Positions 14,339 to 17,859 of a stretch of DNA of 17,859 nucleotides are shown here, piece after piece. Each line of letters opens with the position of its first letter. Within the stretch, counting starts at the first letter, position 1. This DNA comes from Sva-07 sp041686315. GTDB taxonomy: Bacteria; Actinomycetota; Acidimicrobiia; Acidimicrobiales; Ilumatobacteraceae. The position numbers were made by a program, and so were the translations under genes. The stretch lies in assembly GCA_041686315.1 (NCBI GenBank), contig JAWLEC010000055.1, positions 1 to 17,859 on the forward strand, in the 5' to 3' direction. Under the pieces are notes generated by a model. The model was not told the origin of the DNA. It worked only from the letters and a program-made list of their open reading frames with translations, and did no database searches.

Positions 14339-14892
14339 ACACGCTCGACCGAGAGTGGTACGGCCGTGGGGCTCCCGTGGTGGCGCCGGACCTGCTCGGC
14401 AAGCTCCTCGCCGCCGGGGAGGGGCCGGGCTCGGTGGTCGGCCGGATCGTGGAGACCGAGGCCTACACCGTCGACGACCCGGCGAGCCACAGCTTTCGCG
14501 GCCCGACGGCGCGCAATGGGGTCATGTTCGGCCCGCCCGGGCACCTCTACGTGTACCGCAGCTACGGCATCCACTGGTGCGCGAACGTCGTCACCGGCGG
14601 CCTCGGCGACGCGCAGGCGGTGCTCATTCGCGCCGTCGAGCTCGTCGACGGCGTCGAACTCGCACGGCAACGCCGCAGCGGCCGGACCGATCGCGAACTC
14701 ACCAACGGCCCGGGCAAGGTCTGTCAGGCGCTCGGAATCGACGGGACCCATGACGGCGTCCACGTGACGGAGCTGTCGTCGCCGGTTCGCATCCTCGACG
14801 ACGGCCACCCGCCGCCGGCCCGCCCGATCACCGGACCGCGCATCGGCATCACCAAGGCGATCGACGTCCCCTGGCGCTTCCGCTCACCCTGA
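14335..14892 (+). CDS. mpg: 3-methyladenine DNA glycosylase (AAG/MPG family)
   Basis: Removes alkylated purines such as 3-methyladenine from DNA in base-excision repair. Motifs: RIVETEAYTVDDPASHSFRG with the catalytic Glu, PTARNGVMFGPPGHLYVYRSYGIHWCANVV, and LTNGPGKVCQALGI. The start is uncertain. Family members begin with a segment like LDREWYGRGAPVVAPDLLGK, but no in-frame ATG or GTG precedes it. The only codon that would include it is CTG at 14335, which overlaps the argH stop as CTGA and gives 185 residues. The conventional alternative is GTG at 14377, giving 171 residues and losing this segment. It reads on from argH and overlaps the convergent DUF2332 gene by 9 nt. Confidence 0.9.
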   Translation: MNTLDREWYGRGAPVVAPDLLGKLLAAGEGPGSVVGRIVETEAYTVDDPASHSFRGPTARNGVMFGPPGHLYVYRSYGIHWCANVVTGGLGDAQAVLIRAVELVDGVELARQRRSGRTDRELTNGPGKVCQALGIDGTHDGVHVTELSSPVRILDDGHPPPARPITGPRIGITKAIDVPWRFRSP

Positions 14893-16026
14893 TTCCCGAC
14901 GCCACTGGATCCAGAACCCGTGGGGGTGGCAGGTGGCGAGGTGGTCGACGCGCCGCTCGCCGTTGCGCCAGCGCACCATCGAGAGCACGGTGCGGTGGGG
15001 GTCGACCGGATCGGGCTCGTTCGGGAGTTCGGGGATCGACGCCGGCGCCTCGGCGTACACCCACGACAGGTCGCCGGCGGCGCCGAGCCGCTCGAGTTCG
15101 GTGAGGTACGCCACCCGCTCGGTTGACGTCAGATAGTTCAGCACCCAGGAGTTGGTGACGACCGGATGGCCCGCCCGGGCGATGCGCTCCACCGCCGGGG
15201 CCAGCGAGCCGACCGCGTCGCCGGCGAGCAACTCGGGGGGATGCTCCCGGGCGATCCCGATCGCCTCGACGAGCCGGTGGAACCGGTCGGCCTGATCCGG
15301 CCACACACATGCCTCGAGCCATCGGGCCTCGCCGCCGTCGGTGATGTCGACGGGCGTCCGGTCGATCCCGCAGCGGGTGACGACGGTCGGCATCGTCGCC
15401 GGGAGGGGCACGTCGCCGGTCGTCTCGGTGCGGACCACCACCCGTGACCGCCCGCCCACGACCGTGACGGCGCCGTCGCTGCCGTGCGCCGACCGGGGCG
15501 CGTACTCGTACCGGTACCGGTCGAGGAGCAGGTTCAGCCCACCCGAGGCACCCACGTCGAGGTGGGCGAGGGGGCCGACCTCGGCGGCCAGCATCCCGAA
15601 CGCCGGAAGCAGCAGGGCACACCGGCCCACCTCGTTGGTCTGGGTGGTGCGGGTGCGCAGGATGTGCACCAGTTCGCCGCGGTGCTCGGCGACGAACGCC
15701 GAGAACGTCGGCAACAGGGCACGGTCGGACGGCGCACGGTGATCCACGGTGAGATTCGGGTACCAGGACGCCAGCGGATGCCCGGGCTCGTCGAGCAGCA
15801 GGCGGTGCACGGCGGCGAACAGCAACACCGGCGTCCGCTGGGTGGGTGGCGCAGCTGCGAGCAGGCCGTGCAGCGCCGGGTCACGGGAGATACCGACAGA
15901 GAGGGCGGCGTACAGCGGGGCCCGCGGAGCCGACGTGACCGAGAACTGCGCGAAGCGACGCGACAGCTCCGCATCGTCGGGTCCGCTCTGCGAACAGCCG
16001 TCGAAATCGTCGCTGGGACCGGTCAC
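14884..16026 (-). CDS. DUF2332 family protein, methyltransferase-like
   Basis: 380-residue cytoplasmic protein of the DUF2332 (PF10094) type, common in actinobacteria and without a proven function. Conserved blocks are FAQFSVTSAPRAPLYAAL near the start, RTRTTQTNEVGRCALLLPAF (124-143), and LDVGASGGLNLLLDRY (156-171), which looks like the SAM-binding motif I of class I methyltransferases. TNSWVLNYLT and the final HLATCHPHGFWIQWR complete the family pattern. The GTG at 16026 lies 6 nt after a TACTGT -10-like box, suggesting a leaderless mRNA. The gene is divergent from tyrS and convergent with the glycosylase gene, overlapping it by 9 nt. A methyltransferase role is inference from motif I only. 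Confidence 0.88.
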   Translation of the reverse strand: MTGPSDDFDGCSQSGPDDAELSRRFAQFSVTSAPRAPLYAALSVGISRDPALHGLLAAAPPTQRTPVLLFAAVHRLLLDEPGHPLASWYPNLTVDHRAPSDRALLPTFSAFVAEHRGELVHILRTRTTQTNEVGRCALLLPAFGMLAAEVGPLAHLDVGASGGLNLLLDRYRYEYAPRSAHGSDGAVTVVGGRSRVVVRTETTGDVPLPATMPTVVTRCGIDRTPVDITDGGEARWLEACVWPDQADRFHRLVEAIGIAREHPPELLAGDAVGSLAPAVERIARAGHPVVTNSWVLNYLTSTERVAYLTELERLGAAGDLSWVYAEAPASIPELPNEPDPVDPHRTVLSMVRWRNGERRVDHLATCHPHGFWIQWRRESG

Positions 16027-16032
16027 GGGCCG

Positions 16033-16042
16033 ACAGTACCCT
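16033..16042. promoter_or_regulatory. Divergent -10 boxes sharing one TA step
   Basis: TACCCT (16037-16042) on the plus strand precedes the tyrS ATG by 10 nt, and TACTGT on the minus strand (16038-16033) precedes the DUF2332 GTG by 6 nt. Both use the same TA at 16037-16038. -35 elements are weak on both sides. Confidence 0.4.
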
Positions 16043-16052
16043 TGGCCGGGCC

Positions 16053-17363
16053 ATGCAGCACGACGACGTCCCCCCGGCCGGCAGCGCGCCCGGCGACCTG
16101 GTTTCCGACCTCGAGGCCCGCGGTCTCATCCACGACTCGACCGACCGCGACGCTCTCCGTGAGGCCGTGGCGTCGGGACCGGTCGGGATCTACTACGGAT
16201 GCGATCCCACCGCCGACAGCCTCCACGTCGGGAACCTCATCGGGTTGATCATGCTGCGGCGGTTCCAGGATGCGGGTCATCGACCGATCGCGCTCGCCGG
16301 TGGAGCCACCGGCATGATCGGCGACCCGTCGGGCCGCTCCGACGAGCGCAACCTCCTCGACGACGAGACCTTGAACCACAACGTCGCCCGCATCAAGGAG
16401 CAGCTGGGACGCATCGTCGACCTCGATCCCGAGCGCGCCGCCGGCCGGGGTGCCCTGGTCGACAACCGTGAGTGGACCGAGCCGGTCACCGTGCTCGAGT
16501 TCCTCCGCGACGTCGGCAAGCACGTCACGGTGAACCAGATGTTGGCCAGAGAGAGCATCAAACAGCGCATCAACTCCGAACACGGCATCTCCTTCACCGA
16601 GTTCAGCTACATGCTGTTGCAGGCCAACGACTATCTGTGGCTGCACGACCATCTCGACTGCTCGATCCAGATCGGCGGGTCCGACCAGTGGGGCAACATC
16701 ATCGCCGGCGTCGACCTGATCCGTCGCAAGCGCGGCGGGCACGTGCACGCCTTCTCGTGGCCGTTGCTCACCGCGGCCGACGGCAGCAAGCTCGGCAAGA
16801 CGACCGGCGCCCGCACCTGGCTCGACGCCGACAAGACGAGCCCGTACCAGTTCCGTCAACACTGGATGCAGGCCCCCGACGAGGTGGTGGAGTCGCAGTT
16901 GCTGATGTTCTCGCTGCGCCCCCTGGCCGAGCTGCGCGCCGTGATGGAGGAGCACGCCGACGCCCCGCAGCGGCGATTCGCCCAGCGCGCCCTGGCCGAC
17001 GAGATGACCGCCCTCGTGCACGGTCCGCATGCCGCCGGTGCGGCTGCCGAGGCAGCCGAGTTGCTGTTCACCGGTGATCCGGCGACCGCGTCGGAGGCGG
17101 CGTTCTCCACCCTGGCCGCCGAAGTGCCGTTCTCGACCATGTCGGCGGACGCCCTCGACGACCCGGTGGTCGTCTTCGTGGCGACCGGGCTCGCGTCGTC
17201 GAACGGTGATGCGCGCCGGAATCTCGCACAGCGAGCCTTCTACGCCAACGGGGTCCAGCTCGACGCGAACTCCCTGCTCAGGGACCTGCCGCTGCTGCAC
17301 GGCCGCTTCCTGCTGCTGCGCAAGGGCAAGAAGTCGCACCACCTCGTCCAAATAATTTCCTGA
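16053..17363 (+). CDS. tyrS: Tyrosyl-tRNA synthetase
   Basis: 436-residue class I synthetase that charges tRNA-Tyr. The catalytic Rossmann domain begins VGIYYGCDPTADSLHVGNL, with the HIGH-type motif HVGN (58-61). ALAGGATGMIGDPSGR, the tyrosine-site QIGGSDQWGNI (207-217) and the KMSKS-type loop KLGKT (246-250) follow. The anticodon helical domain covers about 280-360 and a C-terminal S4 RNA-binding domain about 365-436. The KLGKT form and length match the bacterial TyrRS type. The ATG at 16053 follows a -10-like TACCCT by 10 nt, so the leader is at most a few bases. No T-box leader is present. Transcription may run on toward the rRNA operon, since only 6 bp separate the stop from the rRNA -35. 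Confidence 0.97.
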   Translation: MQHDDVPPAGSAPGDLVSDLEARGLIHDSTDRDALREAVASGPVGIYYGCDPTADSLHVGNLIGLIMLRRFQDAGHRPIALAGGATGMIGDPSGRSDERNLLDDETLNHNVARIKEQLGRIVDLDPERAAGRGALVDNREWTEPVTVLEFLRDVGKHVTVNQMLARESIKQRINSEHGISFTEFSYMLLQANDYLWLHDHLDCSIQIGGSDQWGNIIAGVDLIRRKRGGHVHAFSWPLLTAADGSKLGKTTGARTWLDADKTSPYQFRQHWMQAPDEVVESQLLMFSLRPLAELRAVMEEHADAPQRRFAQRALADEMTALVHGPHAAGAAAEAAELLFTGDPATASEAAFSTLAAEVPFSTMSADALDDPVVVFVATGLASSNGDARRNLAQRAFYANGVQLDANSLLRDLPLLHGRFLLLRKGKKSHHLVQIIS

Positions 17364-17369
17364 GGCGTG

Positions 17370-17397
17370 TTGCAAGCAGGACCGGAGCTGCTATCTT
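17370..17397 (+). promoter_or_regulatory. rRNA operon promoter
   Basis: TTGCAA (17370-17375) and TATCTT (17392-17397) are 16 bp apart, placing the transcription start near 17401-17404, about 365 nt before 16S. It begins 6 bp after the tyrS stop. Confidence 0.5.
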
Positions 17398-17767
17398 CTA
17401 ACTCCGCCTCACGGAGGGGTTTCACCCCCCGGAAAGGCCACTCGGCACCGCCGCCGAACCACGGAGATCCCGCCCGGAACACCGCAACGGACCCCACCTC
17501 GGTGAGTGTCAGAGCTTCGGCTCCTTGAAAACGGAAGAGAAGACAGAACGCCAGTGCGGGCAGTCCGACGACCTTCGGGTCACGACGACTGTCTGTCAAT
17601 TCTGCTGTCGGCACACCCTGCCGGCGGCAACACGGATACCGGTTCGAAAGAACCACACAGCAAGGACGCATCGTCCACACGAGCCTTTCCCGGCTCGGAT
17701 GGTGCGCTCGCTGACACTCGTTGCCGGCTCTGCTGCCCACTTGTGGGTGACCGAGACGGACACGTTT
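17398..17767 (+). other. 16S rRNA leader (no protein gene)
   Basis: This stretch between tyrS and 16S holds the rRNA operon leader and no coding region that I can support. It is rich in hairpins: CTCCG/CGGAG (17402-17416), overlapping GGGG/CCCC (17416-17430), a long stem pairing GGCAGTC (17559-17565) with GACTGTC (17587-17593) topped by GACC-TTCG-GGTC, a perfect GGTTC-GAAA-GAACC (17641-17654), CGAGCC/GGCTCG (17680-17697) and CCCA-CTTG-TGGG (17736-17747). A 13-bp long-range helix (17500-17512 with 17711-17723, three G-U pairs) would close off most of the leader as one domain. Confidence 0.7.
17512..17531 (+). promoter_or_regulatory. boxB-like hairpin and boxA-like antitermination site
   Basis: GAGC-TTCG-GCTC (17512-17523) is a perfect hairpin with a UUCG loop, and GCTCCTTGAAAA (17520-17531) resembles the Nus-factor boxA found in rRNA leaders (E. 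coli GCTCTTTAACAA). Order and location in an rRNA leader fit an antitermination site. Confidence 0.5.

Positions 17768-17859
<92 letters not shown>

Noticed and set aside
16023..17375. 450-codon minus-strand open frame opposite tyrS
   Set aside because: No domain signal; mirrors the codon structure of tyrS.
17402..17430. tyrS intrinsic terminator
   Set aside because: The hairpins lack a T tract and lie downstream of the predicted rRNA -10, so they are more likely the first part of the rRNA leader.

Overview
This is a high-GC, gene-dense chromosomal segment from an actinobacterium. The codon use, the argCBDFRH gene order, the many leaderless-looking starts (TAnnnT followed 6-8 nt later by ATG or GTG) and the start of the 16S rRNA fit an actinobacterium. 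Acidimicrobiia is my best guess, by inference only. There are no mobile elements, tRNAs or CRISPR arrays, and base composition looks even throughout.

Layout: (1) 1-1065, minus: a secreted lipoprotein lipase/esterase, cut by the left edge, with a triplicated 15-bp repeat in front of it. (2) 1171-5096, plus: a pheST operon with an upstream candidate leader peptide and attenuator, ending in a small ACT-domain gene. (3) 5114-7520, minus: a tightly coupled three-gene signalling cassette, STAS protein, then MerR-HTH/receiver fusion, then double-domain KaiC-like ATPase. (4) 7647-8216, minus: an AlgH/YqgE protein. (5) 8281-14892, plus: an arginine operon argC-argB-argD-argF-argR-argH followed by a 3-methyladenine DNA glycosylase. 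A leaderless promoter and a perfect 10-bp-arm palindrome stand in front of argC. (6) 14884-16026, minus: a DUF2332 protein, divergent from (7) tyrS at 16053-17363, plus. (8) 17370-17859: an rRNA operon promoter, a structured leader with a boxA-like site, and the first 92 nt of 16S rRNA.

The housekeeping parts do ordinary things: aminoacyl-tRNA synthesis, arginine biosynthesis under its own ArgR, base-excision repair and rRNA synthesis. The part most likely to be new biology is the KaiC cassette. A phosphorylatable anti-sigma-antagonist-type STAS domain, a DNA-binding MerR domain fused to a receiver whose phospho-acceptor Asp is Glu, and a KaiC-type ATPase are translationally chained (ATGA and TGATG overlaps), with no kaiA or kaiB nearby.

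Smaller items worth checking are the pheS leader switch, a 17-bp tandem duplication that puts a six-codon mini-ORF between argC and argB, the argC operator, a possible CTG start for the glycosylase, and divergent -10 boxes that share one TA step between tyrS and the DUF2332 gene.
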